Below are positions 8,940 to 16,218 of a stretch of 50,337 bases of DNA, piece by piece. Under the pieces are notes generated by a model. The model was not told the DNA's origin. It made no database searches and saw only the letters and a program-made list of their open reading frames with translations. Position 1 is the first letter of the stretch; every line of letters begins with the position of its first letter. Source of the DNA: Eubacteriales bacterium (GTDB taxonomy: Bacteria > Bacillota > Clostridia > Lachnospirales > Lachnospiraceae); the NCBI GenBank assembly GCA_030531385.1, contig JAUNNP010000004.1:1-50337 (forward strand). Direction: 5' to 3'. Made by a program: the position numbers and the translations under genes.

Positions 8940-9467
8940 TATGTCTGGCCCGCCGGGACGATATTTGACCTTTTTAGGATGTGCGGCGCGAAGCTCCTTA
9001 AAAAACTGCTTCATTATTCCGCTGCACTCATCACCGAGAATGCCTATATCGGTTTCTACCTGATGATTGAGATGCTCCTGATGAAAAAGATCGAGAACAG
9101 ATCCGGCACAGCCGGCCTTGGGGTTCATGCAGCCAACATAAACCTTGGGGATCCTGGCCTGGACTATTGCCCCGGCGCACATGGGACAGGGCTCAAGGGT
9201 CACATACATCTCACATTCCTCAAGCCTCCAGTCACTAGTCTTACGGCAGGCTTTTTTTATGGCAATAATCTCGGCATGTGAAAGAACATTGCCATCGGTC
9301 ACGCGACGGTTATAGCCGCGCGCAATGATGGCGCCATCCTTAACGATGACACATCCTATCGGAACCTCATTTAAGGCATAGGCTTTTTTGGCTTCCCTAA
9401 GTGCGGCACGCATGAATTTTTCTTCCGGTGATAATTTTTTCAAGGCAATGACCTCGTTTTTCTTCAT
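8925..9467 (-). CDS. tadA: tRNA-specific adenosine deaminase TadA
   Basis: Converts the wobble adenosine of tRNA-Arg(ACG) to inosine. The zinc-dependent deaminase signature is complete: HAE with the catalytic Glu in SHAEIIAIKK, and PCPMCAGA with the two Cys ligands, spaced as usual. Length 180 is slightly long because of N- and C-terminal tails. The longest frame starts with ATG at 9467 but lacks a ribosome binding site. A TTG at 9443, which would give LKKLSPEEKFMRAAL, has GAGG about 9 bases upstream and fits the family N-terminus better. The gene is transcribed against its neighbours and overlaps the radical SAM gene at its 3' end. Confidence 0.93.
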   Translation of the reverse strand: MKKNEVIALKKLSPEEKFMRAALREAKKAYALNEVPIGCVIVKDGAIIARGYNRRVTDGNVLSHAEIIAIKKACRKTSDWRLEECEMYVTLEPCPMCAGAIVQARIPKVYVGCMNPKAGCAGSVLDLFHQEHLNHQVETDIGILGDECSGIMKQFFKELRAAHPKKVKYRPGGPDISSDV

Positions 9468-9546
9468 TTTTCGAGAATGTGATTAATGCTTTTATTATAG
9501 CAATAGTAAGTGTAAAAATGCTATACTAATAAAATTAGGAGCAGGC

Positions 9547-10464
9547 ATGGCATTTATTTATGAGAAAATAAAAATAAGAGACCGAGAGGGACTTGAGATA
9601 CTCGGGTACGAAGGAAATGCTAAAAAGCTGACGGTACCGGAAACTATCGACGGGATCCCGGTCATTTCCATTGGAAAAAATGCCTTTACAGACAAAAATA
9701 AGGGCCTTGAGGAGGTCAGACTTCCGAAGAATCTTTACAGCATAAAGGCTTTTTCCTTTTATTTTTGCAGTGATATCAGGAAGATCTGCCTGTGGGACGG
9801 TGTGGACGATTACTATGACGGAGCTATCCGGACAAGTACAGGTATATGTGATATTGAGGTGGAGATGACTGAAGGGCGGTATGAGCTCCTTCACCGGATA
9901 TTAGAGGACAGTGACAGAAAGCTGCGCATTCTTTTCAGCTTCCCCGATCACAAGCTCCAGCTGGTTTTTCCCGACTACAATTCCCATTCTATCTCAGACC
10001 CCAGGGCGCAGACCTTTCATATACGTATAGAGGGCTCGGGCTTCAGCTACCGCGAGTGCCTGAGAAAGAGCGGGATCAAGATAAAAGAGTATGACGGCCT
10101 TTTCAACAGGGCGCTTTCAGGCAACATTCCCGAAGAGGCTATAGAGATAGCGGTCGGAAGACTTAAATATCCATACGAGCTTTCAGAAGAGGCCGCGGGA
10201 ATTTACCGGGAACATCTTAAGAAGGAATTTGACCGCGCGCTCGAGCTTTCGATGAAGCCGAAAAATGAAGGCTGGATGGGCCTTTTTATAAAAGAGGAAA
10301 TGCTGGATGAGCAAAGCCTTGACAAGGCGCTTAAGCTTGTGAGTGAAAGAAAGCTTACAGAACTTACGGGAGAGCTCATGGAATACCGGTGTCAGCATTT
10401 TCAGAATGAAAACAGGGGAAGGCAGAAGCTTTCACTTTCGGGACTGGATGATTTTGACTTTTAA
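9547..10464 (+). CDS. Leucine-rich-repeat (BspA-type) protein of the VWA/MoxR cassette
   Basis: A 305-residue protein without signal peptide. Residues 10-75 carry one or two BspA-type leucine-rich repeats: a TVPETIDGIPVISIGKNAF unit followed by LEEVRLPKNLYSIKAFSF. The remainder, rich in Glu/Lys/Leu and mostly helical in pattern, is not recognised; its middle (about 105-165) looks like an alpha-beta module. It is followed at 7 bases by the VWA protein and then by the MoxR ATPase, so the three are probably co-transcribed and this may be the substrate-recognition or adaptor part. The upstream gap (9468-9546) holds TATACT as a possible -10. No close functional family can be named. Confidence 0.6.
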   Translation: MAFIYEKIKIRDREGLEILGYEGNAKKLTVPETIDGIPVISIGKNAFTDKNKGLEEVRLPKNLYSIKAFSFYFCSDIRKICLWDGVDDYYDGAIRTSTGICDIEVEMTEGRYELLHRILEDSDRKLRILFSFPDHKLQLVFPDYNSHSISDPRAQTFHIRIEGSGFSYRECLRKSGIKIKEYDGLFNRALSGNIPEEAIEIAVGRLKYPYELSEEAAGIYREHLKKEFDRALELSMKPKNEGWMGLFIKEEMLDEQSLDKALKLVSERKLTELTGELMEYRCQHFQNENRGRQKLSLSGLDDFDF

Positions 10465-10471
10465 GGGTGCC

Positions 10472-11905
10472 ATGGGACATAAACAGGATCTGCAGGATCT
10501 CGGAAACAGAATACTGAATGCTTCGAGGACGGAGCTGTTTTTGTCCATGCGCTTTATGGGCAGCGCGCTGGACTCTCTTTCCTATGTCATTGATCTTACG
10601 ACGAGGACAGTGGGAACGGATGCGGTCAGCATACGCTTTAACCCGGAGTATCTGATGGCGCTTTACCTTAAGCACCCGAGGCACTTAAACCGTACCTATG
10701 TGCACATGCTGCTTCACTGCATTTTCAGGCATATGTTTGCGGCTAAGGAGCATGAGGATGCGGAGCTTTTCGACCTTTGTGCCGATATTACGGCGGAGGC
10801 TGTGCTGGACAGCATGGATTATAAGCCGGTAAATGAGACACATTCCGATTTCAGGGACAGCTGGTATGAAAAGCTTAATACTGAGGTGAAGGTGCTCACG
10901 GCAGAGCGGCTGTATCAGTATTTTACGGAACATCCGCCGGGCTATGACGAGTACTGCAAGCTGGTCGACGAGTTTAAAAAGGATGACCACAGCTTCTGGG
11001 CCAGGATGCAGGATGAGGAATCGGATGACAGCGGTGATAATGACAATGAGCAGGAACCGCCGGAGGATCCGAACGGACCGGAGCAGCCACCTTCACCGGG
11101 GGATGAGCAGAACCCGGATGAGGCGTCGCCCGATCCTAAGGATATTGATTCCTTAAGAGTCCGTAAGCTCCCAAAAGAGCTTGAAGAGGAGTGGAAAAAG
11201 CATGCGGACAGGGTGAAGGTAGAGCTTGAGGCGCTGGGATCTGAGGCCTCAGACGAATACGGAAGCTTCCTTCGTACGCTCCGCTTCGTACAAAAGAGAA
11301 GAAAGGGCTATCAGCATTTCCTGAAACGCTTTGCTTCTTTCCATGAAGAAACGAAAATAGATCCGGATTCGTTTGATTATGCCTTTTATCAGTATGGCAT
11401 GGACCTCTACGGCAATATTCCGCTGATAGAGGAGAATGAATACCGTGAAACCAGGAAGATCAGGACACTGGTCATCGCCATAGATACGAGTGCTTCGTGT
11501 CAGGACACTCTGGTCCAGCGCTTTTTAAATGAGACCGCAGATATTCTTTTGCGGCAGGAGAGTTTTTTCAGGCATGCCGAGATCCTGGTCATCGAATGTG
11601 ACGACCGCGTGCAGGAAGAGATATGGCTTAAATCCCCTGAGGAGCTGAAGCGTTATGCTAAAGGCTTTAATGTAAGGGGAGGCTACGGCACGGATTTCAG
11701 ACCTGTATTTAAGAGGATCGATGAGCTTCAAAAGGCAGGAAGGCTCAATAATCTTAAGGGTCTTATGTATTTTACCGACGGCTACGGCACTTATCCGGAA
11801 AAAAAAGTGCCATGGGAAACAGCATTTGTATTATTTAAGGATGACGACTGCGACGAAGAGCATGTGCCGGACTGGGCATATACGCTTTATCTTAACGGAG
11901 ACTGA
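10472..11905 (+). CDS. VWA-like/putative metallopeptidase domain protein (DUF2201 type)
   Basis: A 477-residue protein. The N-terminal part (about 1-180) resembles the putative metallopeptidase domain that precedes VWA-like domains in this family; the zinc motif region reads HMLLHCIFRH at residues 78-87, so the usual HExxH has Met in place of Glu. A Pro/Glu/Asp-rich linker lies at about 185-225. The C-terminal part is a VWA-like domain with the metal-adhesion motif DTSAS at 338-342 and a later YFTDGYG. The start at 10472 has AAGGG before it; a longer frame reaching back to 10343 lies inside the preceding gene and was rejected. Such proteins pair with MoxR AAA ATPases, here encoded 2 bases downstream. 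Confidence 0.75.
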   Translation: MGHKQDLQDLGNRILNASRTELFLSMRFMGSALDSLSYVIDLTTRTVGTDAVSIRFNPEYLMALYLKHPRHLNRTYVHMLLHCIFRHMFAAKEHEDAELFDLCADITAEAVLDSMDYKPVNETHSDFRDSWYEKLNTEVKVLTAERLYQYFTEHPPGYDEYCKLVDEFKKDDHSFWARMQDEESDDSGDNDNEQEPPEDPNGPEQPPSPGDEQNPDEASPDPKDIDSLRVRKLPKELEEEWKKHADRVKVELEALGSEASDEYGSFLRTLRFVQKRRKGYQHFLKRFASFHEETKIDPDSFDYAFYQYGMDLYGNIPLIEENEYRETRKIRTLVIAIDTSASCQDTLVQRFLNETADILLRQESFFRHAEILVIECDDRVQEEIWLKSPEELKRYAKGFNVRGGYGTDFRPVFKRIDELQKAGRLNNLKGLMYFTDGYGTYPEKKVPWETAFVLFKDDDCDEEHVPDWAYTLYLNGD

Positions 11906-11907
11906 AT

Positions 11908-13437
11908 ATGAATATAAAGGAAGCAAAGGAAGAGCTTAAAAACATCGTACTCGCTTATCTTGCAAAGGATGAGACGGGAATGCCGAGGATATCAGAGGAA
12001 CACAGAAGACCGGTGCTGCTCATGGGCCCTCCCGGAATCGGAAAGACAGCTATCATGGAGCAGATCGCCAAGGAGCTTAAGATAAATCTGGTCTCCTATA
12101 CTATTACACACCATACGAGACAGTCCGCCATAGGTCTTCCGGGCATAGTGCACCGAAGCTTTGACGGCGTTGATTATGCCGTGACGGAATATACCATGAG
12201 TGAGATCATAGCCTCTGTTTATGAGCAGATCGAGCGCTCCGGCGTAAAAGAGGGCATACTCTTTCTTGATGAGATCAACTGCGTATCAGAGACGCTTGCG
12301 CCTACCATGCTTCAGTTCCTGCAGTATAAGACCTTTGGTACACATAAGGTGCCTGATGGCTTTATTATCGTGACTGCGGGCAATCCTCCTGAGTATAACC
12401 AGTCGGTGCGCGAGTTTGATATAGTAACGCTCGACCGTCTCCGCAGAATAGACATAGATGCGGATTACAATGCGTTCCGCGAGTATGCGTTCCGCGCAAA
12501 GGTGCATGGCTCGATCATGGCCTACCTTGAGATAAGAAAGGACCGCTTCTATAAGGTCGAGGCAGATACTGACCGCAAGCGCTTTGTTACGGCAAGAGGC
12601 TGGGAAGACCTTTCCGAGGCGATAAAGACCTACGAGGCGTTAAAGCTTCCTGTTTCAAAGGAACTGATGAGCCAGTACCTGCAGGATGAGGAGATAGCCT
12701 CTGATTTTGCCGTGTACTATGAGCTTTACAGAAAATATGAGAGCTTCTACCGCATTCCCGAGATACTTTCGGGCGAGGCGTGGATCGACGACAGCTTAAG
12801 GCATGCGCCTTTCGACGAGAAGCTTTCGCTTATCGGACTTCTGATCGATGCTTTAAATGCTGAGTTTCGTGATTACCGCGACAGACAGGCACTTGGTGAA
12901 GGTCTTCTGGAGGTGCTTAAGGAGTACGCCGCGGAGCTTAAGAAGCTGCGAAGCGCAGGCAAAGATGCTGCGGCAGCGGATGTGCTTCACGATATTATTG
13001 CCGCAAAGGCAGCAGAGCGTGAGAGACTTAAAAATGCCGGCATGCTCACAAGGGAAGCCGAAGCCGATCTTTTAAGGATGGAAAAGTCACTTTCAAAGCT
13101 TCATACGGAGCTGCTTGAAAAGGGACTCGGAGGCTCTGCCGGAGAGGCCTTCGCGTACGCAAAGGAATGGTTTAATGCGATAGAAGAAGCACGTCAGGAA
13201 GCCATAAAGACAACAGATGAGCATCTTACAAATGCCTTTAAGGCGCTTAACCAGACCTTCCCGCAGGGCCAGGAAATGGTTATTTTCCTGTCAGAGCTTA
13301 ATGCCGGCTATTACAGCCTTAAGTTTGTCAATGAGTGCGGAAATGAGACGTATTTCCATTACAACAAGCTCCTTCTGCTCAAGGATAGGAGCGATTCCTT
13401 AAGGCAGGATATTTTAAGACTTACAGAGGGTATCTGA
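11908..13437 (+). CDS. MoxR-type AAA+ ATPase
   Basis: A 509-residue AAA+ ATPase. Walker A is GPPGIGKTA at residues 40-48, Walker B is ILFLDEIN near 115-122, and a sensor-1 type segment VTAGNPPEYN follows near 160, with an arginine-rich DRLRRIDID. The AAA module occupies about 30-280; the C-terminal half is a long helical region with heptad-like Leu/Ala/Glu patterns (coiled coil likely at about 340-440). MoxR ATPases act with VWA-domain partners as chaperones that remodel or load cofactors into client complexes. The partner is encoded just upstream. The final gene of the cassette; no terminator hairpin is obvious after it. Confidence 0.85.
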   Translation: MNIKEAKEELKNIVLAYLAKDETGMPRISEEHRRPVLLMGPPGIGKTAIMEQIAKELKINLVSYTITHHTRQSAIGLPGIVHRSFDGVDYAVTEYTMSEIIASVYEQIERSGVKEGILFLDEINCVSETLAPTMLQFLQYKTFGTHKVPDGFIIVTAGNPPEYNQSVREFDIVTLDRLRRIDIDADYNAFREYAFRAKVHGSIMAYLEIRKDRFYKVEADTDRKRFVTARGWEDLSEAIKTYEALKLPVSKELMSQYLQDEEIASDFAVYYELYRKYESFYRIPEILSGEAWIDDSLRHAPFDEKLSLIGLLIDALNAEFRDYRDRQALGEGLLEVLKEYAAELKKLRSAGKDAAAADVLHDIIAAKAAERERLKNAGMLTREAEADLLRMEKSLSKLHTELLEKGLGGSAGEAFAYAKEWFNAIEEARQEAIKTTDEHLTNAFKALNQTFPQGQEMVIFLSELNAGYYSLKFVNECGNETYFHYNKLLLLKDRSDSLRQDILRLTEGI

Positions 13438-13501
13438 TAAGGCACAAAAATGTAAACAATGCCAATAAGTTTTCCTTTTTTAGCATTTCCAGCCTTACTC
13501 A

Positions 13502-13510
13502 TGTTATAAT
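13502..13510 (+). promoter_or_regulatory. Extended -10 promoter for dnaX
   Basis: TGTTATAAT is a perfect extended -10 (TGN-TATAAT) 58 bases before the dnaX start. The -35 region is weak. It lies in the 131-base gap after the MoxR gene and marks the start of the dnaX-ebfC-recR transcription unit. Confidence 0.65.
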
Positions 13511-13568
13511 AAATTATCTATGCACCGGATATTTGATCCGGAGCATATAAGGTCAGAGGACGTGAAAT

Positions 13569-15194
13569 ATGTCTTATCAGGCGCTTTACCGCAAATGGCG
13601 TCCGTCGGCATTTGACGAGGTTGTCGGACAGGATGCGGTCATAACTACGCTAAAAAATCAAATAAAGTCGGACAGGATAGGTCATGCCTATCTCTTTTGT
13701 GGTACCAGGGGAACAGGTAAGACCTCGGCAGCTAAGATATTTGCCCGTGCGGTGAACTGTCCCAATGCTGCTATGCATGGCGGAAATCCGTGTAATGAGT
13801 GTGAGGTCTGCAAGGCGATCTCGTCCGGACGCGCCATGAATGTTTTTGAGATAGATGCTGCATCCAATAATGGTGTCGACAATATCAGAGACATAAGGGA
13901 TCAGGTGGAATACCCGCCTGTAACAGGCAGATTCAAGGTCTATATCATAGATGAGGTGCATATGCTTTCGACGGGAGCCTTCAATGCACTGCTGAAGACC
14001 CTGGAGGAGCCGCCTTCATATGTCATCTTCATTCTGGCCACAACAGATCCTCAGAAGATACCTGCAACTGTTTTAAGCCGCTGCCAGCGCTATGATTTCA
14101 GGCGTATGGGAAAGCCGGATATCGCCGGGCACCTTAAGGAGATCATGGAAAAAGAGGGAGTCAGCGTTGAGGACCGTGCCCTTTCCTATATTGCGGAGGC
14201 GGCGGACGGCTCCATGAGAGATTCCTTAAGTCTTTTAGATCAGTGTCTCGCCTATCACTATGGTGAAGTGCTCACCTATGACAATGTGCTCGATATCCTC
14301 GGTGCGGCAGATGCTTCCGTATTTTCTGAGCTTTTAGGGAAGATAAGGGCCGGGGATGTTGAGGGAGCGCTTGGCATTATCTCCGAACTGGTAAATACCG
14401 GAAGAGAGGTCACACAGCTGATAAATGATTTTATCTGGTACTTAAGGAATGTGCTGCTTGCCAAAAGTGTCGGGAAAAAGGATGTTCTTGATATATCAGA
14501 TGAAAAGTATGAGCTCGCCGCGCGTGATGCCGAAATTATTGACCGTGACAGCCTGATATATATCATTACCTCCATGGCCGGGCTCTTAAACCGCATCAGA
14601 TTTTCATCACAAAGAAGGGTGCAGCTGGAGGTGGAGATAATCAGACTCTGTGTTCCTCAAAATATAGAGGCAGAGCGCAGGGCGGTCGTGCAGCCTAAGC
14701 CATCCGTAAGTCCGGTGAGGCTTCCGGATGTGAAGGACCGGATGCCTGCAGTTGAAGTTGGATCTATAGAGACGGCGGTGCCCGCAACATCGGAAACGCG
14801 AGCAGCATCTGCGGCGCCCGCAGTATCAGCAGAGGCGGCACCGGAAGACCGGGCAGGCTCCGGCAGCAATTTAGATATTATCAGAAAGAACTGGAATGTC
14901 CTTACGGGAGAGCTTTCAGCATCCAACAGACCTTTATTTACGGGAGTTGAACTGAAGGAAGAGCGTGGTGTAATAATGCTTTTGTTTAAGAACAAGATGA
15001 ATTACACCCTGGCAGCTAAAAATACAGAGGAAAACGGGCTTATCAAGCTGCGCGAATTGGCAGCCGCGAGATTTGGCATAAGGGTCAGCTTTATGGCCAG
15101 GATAGCAAAGCCGGGAGAGATCAATACGGAAAAGCCAAAGGCAACAAATGAGGAACTGGCAAAAATTAATTTTCCGGTAAGTATAGAAGACTGA
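13569..15194 (+). CDS. dnaX: DNA polymerase III subunit gamma/tau
   Basis: The clamp-loader ATPase that places the beta clamp on DNA. Visible features are the family start YQALYRKWRP, Walker A GTRGTGKT at 45-52, a zinc module with Cys 64, 75, 78 and 81, Walker B IIDEVHML near 126-133, and the SRC arginine-finger motif in ATVLSRCQRYDF. Residues 375-440 are an Ala/Pro/Glu-rich linker; the last 100 residues form the tau-type C-terminal region. No AAAAAAG-type slippery run was noticed, so a separate gamma form by frameshifting is not evident. It is followed at 35 bases by ebfC and then recR, the same order as in Bacillus. Confidence 0.96.
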   Translation: MSYQALYRKWRPSAFDEVVGQDAVITTLKNQIKSDRIGHAYLFCGTRGTGKTSAAKIFARAVNCPNAAMHGGNPCNECEVCKAISSGRAMNVFEIDAASNNGVDNIRDIRDQVEYPPVTGRFKVYIIDEVHMLSTGAFNALLKTLEEPPSYVIFILATTDPQKIPATVLSRCQRYDFRRMGKPDIAGHLKEIMEKEGVSVEDRALSYIAEAADGSMRDSLSLLDQCLAYHYGEVLTYDNVLDILGAADASVFSELLGKIRAGDVEGALGIISELVNTGREVTQLINDFIWYLRNVLLAKSVGKKDVLDISDEKYELAARDAEIIDRDSLIYIITSMAGLLNRIRFSSQRRVQLEVEIIRLCVPQNIEAERRAVVQPKPSVSPVRLPDVKDRMPAVEVGSIETAVPATSETRAASAAPAVSAEAAPEDRAGSGSNLDIIRKNWNVLTGELSASNRPLFTGVELKEERGVIMLLFKNKMNYTLAAKNTEENGLIKLRELAAARFGIRVSFMARIAKPGEINTEKPKATNEELAKINFPVSIED

Positions 15195-15229
15195 AGATAT
15201 TTTAAGTTTAAAGCAAAGGATCAGAAAAG

Positions 15230-15574
15230 ATGGCAAAAAGAGGCGGATACGGCGGCATGGCTATGCCGGGAAACATGAATAATATGCTTAAGCAGGCTCA
15301 GCGTATGCAAAGACAGATGGAGCAGCAGCAAAAGGAGCTTGAGGAGAAGGAATTTACGGGCACGGCAGGCGGCGGAGCTGTCAGCATTACCATGACGGGA
15401 AAGAATGTGCTTACTAAGGTGACTATTGATCCCGATGCCTGTGATCCCGAGGATGTTGAAACACTTGAGGAGCTTGTTATGCTCGCGTTTAACGATGCTT
15501 CGGCAAAGGTAAGCGAGGCAAGTGAGGCTGCTATGGGCAAGTTCGGCGGCCTTGGCGGTCTTGGAGGTTTTTAA
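15230..15574 (+). CDS. ebfC: YbaB/EbfC family nucleoid-associated protein
   Basis: A small (114-residue) dimeric DNA-binding protein of the YbaB/EbfC family. Seen are the Met/Gln-rich helix MLKQAQRMQRQMEQQQKELEE in part, the conserved sheet GGGAVSITMTGKNVLTKVTIDP, and the closing helix LEELVMLAFNDASAKV. The C-terminus is a Gly-rich tail (GGLGGLGGF). Start ATG at 15230 with AAAGGA upstream. Its position between dnaX and recR is conserved across bacteria. Confidence 0.95.
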   Translation: MAKRGGYGGMAMPGNMNNMLKQAQRMQRQMEQQQKELEEKEFTGTAGGGAVSITMTGKNVLTKVTIDPDACDPEDVETLEELVMLAFNDASAKVSEASEAAMGKFGGLGGLGGF

Positions 15575-15576
15575 GC

Positions 15577-16194
15577 TTGGATTATTATGGCTCTAGTATA
15601 GGGAGACTGATAGAGTCACTCTCATCGCTTCCCGGAATCGGAAAAAAAAGTGCGCAGAGACTGGCGTTTCACATTGCAGCCATGCCGGAAGAACAGGTAA
15701 AGGCGATAGCGGATTCGCTGGTTGAAGCACGCTCCAATGTGCATTTTTGTAAGCATTGCTGTACGCTCACAGACGGAGACATTTGCCCTATCTGTCAGAG
15801 CAGCAAGAGGAACCACAGGCAGATCATGGTGGTCGAAAATTCCAGAGATCTTGCGGCATATGAAAAGACCGGAAGATATGACGGAGTTTATCATGTGCTT
15901 CATGGCGCGATCTCACCCATGACAGGTGTCGGACCCAATGACATAAAGTTAAAGGAACTGCTGATGAGGCTTCAGGACGAAGACGGTGAGGCCTCTGCCG
16001 ATGAAATTATAATTGCCACCAATTCTTCCGTGGAGGGTGAAAGCACGGCAATGTATATAGTGAAGCTTGTAAAAACGCTTGAACTGCCCATAAAGGTCAC
16101 CAGGATCGCAACCGGAGTGCCGGTGGGCGGCGATATAGAAAATATAGATGAAGTAACTCTGGAACGTGCGCTTAAGGGCCGTACAGAGTTGTGA
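15577..16194 (+). CDS. recR: Recombination mediator RecR
   Basis: Acts with RecO (and RecF) to load RecA at gaps. Helix-hairpin-helix motif LPGIGKKSAQRLAFH at about 18-32, a C4 zinc finger with Cys near 58, 61, 70 and 73 (CKHC...CPIC), and a Toprim domain with VVENSRDLAAYE and the late EIIIATNSSVEGESTAMY are all visible. Length 205 is typical. The start is TTG at 15577, 2 bases after the ebfC stop, with GGAGG inside the ebfC 3' end as ribosome binding site; this matches the family N-terminus. Confidence 0.96.
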   Translation: MDYYGSSIGRLIESLSSLPGIGKKSAQRLAFHIAAMPEEQVKAIADSLVEARSNVHFCKHCCTLTDGDICPICQSSKRNHRQIMVVENSRDLAAYEKTGRYDGVYHVLHGAISPMTGVGPNDIKLKELLMRLQDEDGEASADEIIIATNSSVEGESTAMYIVKLVKTLELPIKVTRIATGVPVGGDIENIDEVTLERALKGRTEL

Positions 16195-16218
16195 TATGAT
16201 CAAACCCAAGGAGTATTT

